A DNA stretch of 11,650 nucleotides from the NCBI GenBank assembly GCA_030038695.1, contig JASHSN010000328.1:1-11650 (forward strand). The letters are read 5' to 3'. Shown in pieces: positions 11,479 through 11,650 of this stretch. The translations under genes were made by a program, and so were the position numbers. The stretch comes from Nitrososphaeraceae archaeon. GTDB taxonomy: Archaea; Thermoproteota; Nitrososphaeria; Nitrososphaerales; Nitrososphaeraceae. The notes beneath the pieces are model-generated. The model ran no database searches. It saw only the letters and a program-made list of their open reading frames with translations, and was not told the origin of the DNA. How positions within the stretch are numbered: position 1 is the stretch's first letter; each line of letters opens with the position of its first letter.

Positions 11479-11650
11479 TTAAGTTATACTTCGCAACAGA
11501 TAATTTGTTATATCCAATCTGAAACGTTTAGTTCTATAATACTCCGCAATAGTCTCCTTTAAATTTCGAAATTTAGAATAATATCTTGATACTAGAAGAT
11601 CATCTTTTCCTTTCCTCCAGCATTCTTCAACGGCACTGAGCCCAGGTGAT
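11479..11650 (-). mobile_element. IS630-family transposase, C-terminal end (runs off right edge)
   Basis: The last 56 codons of a DDE transposase lie in the window. The reading SPGLSAVEECWRKGKDDLLV matches the IS630 signature SPxLNPxEExW, in which the Glu is the third catalytic residue. It is followed by the usual tail RYYSKFRNLKETIAEYYRT and a Leu/Arg-rich end. Asn-Pro of the signature is Ser-Ala here, which may mean decay. The stop is TAA at 11479-11481. Integrity of the rest cannot be judged. IS630 elements duplicate a TA dinucleotide on insertion; the end of the element was not located. Confidence 0.82.

Overview
The window looks like chromosomal accessory DNA from an ammonia-oxidising archaeon of the Nitrososphaera/Nitrosocosmicus type (Nitrososphaerota, formerly Thaumarchaeota). 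Three things suggest this. First, the protein families fit: a kinase-type extracytosolic/PLD-like sensor domain typical of thaumarchaeal histidine kinases, a PsbP-like secreted protein, a YVTN beta-propeller, a small C2H2-like zinc-finger protein, and the N-terminal domain of a thaumarchaeal-type integrase. Second, several genes have archaeal TATA boxes about 25-28 bases before the start codon, implying leaderless mRNAs. Third, Shine-Dalgarno sequences are scarce. The assignment comes from family recognition, not from a database search.

Layout. Positions 1-1670 are mostly fragments: the start of a short-chain dehydrogenase (SDR) running off the left edge, the C-terminal piece of a zinc-type alcohol dehydrogenase, and several very small frames. 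Positions 1673-2101 encode a secreted Gly/Asn/Pro-rich protein with a strong promoter and a T-tract terminator. It lies between two copies of an AT-rich repeat of about 55-60 bp. Positions 2702-6684 hold four intact genes: an EamA/YedA-like exporter (+), a classical SDR (-), a sensor-only protein lacking its kinase (-), and a PsbP-like secreted protein (-). Positions 6720-7334 hold a short three-repeat YVTN propeller and a possible detached C-terminal anchor.

Positions 7564-10324, all on the minus strand, read in transcription order as follows: a C2H2-like zinc-finger protein, a class III nucleotide cyclase fused to a response-regulator receiver domain, an integrase N-terminal remnant, and a thioredoxin-reductase-like flavoprotein with CPYC but without the usual NADPH-binding motif. 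Positions 10325-11650 hold a gene-free stretch with a perfect 13-bp hairpin, a 5'-truncated IS5-type transposase, two tiny frames, and the C-terminus of an IS630-type transposase that runs off the right edge.

The genes do not form one obvious pathway. The common themes are signalling (sensor-only protein, cyclase-receiver fusion, zinc finger), redox chemistry (two SDRs, an alcohol dehydrogenase remnant, the flavoprotein) and cell-surface proteins. The integrase and transposase remnants and the many truncated genes suggest a region that repeatedly gains and loses DNA. The best candidates for a closer look are the cyclase-receiver fusion with its zinc-finger neighbour, the unusual flavoprotein, and the kinase-less sensor.
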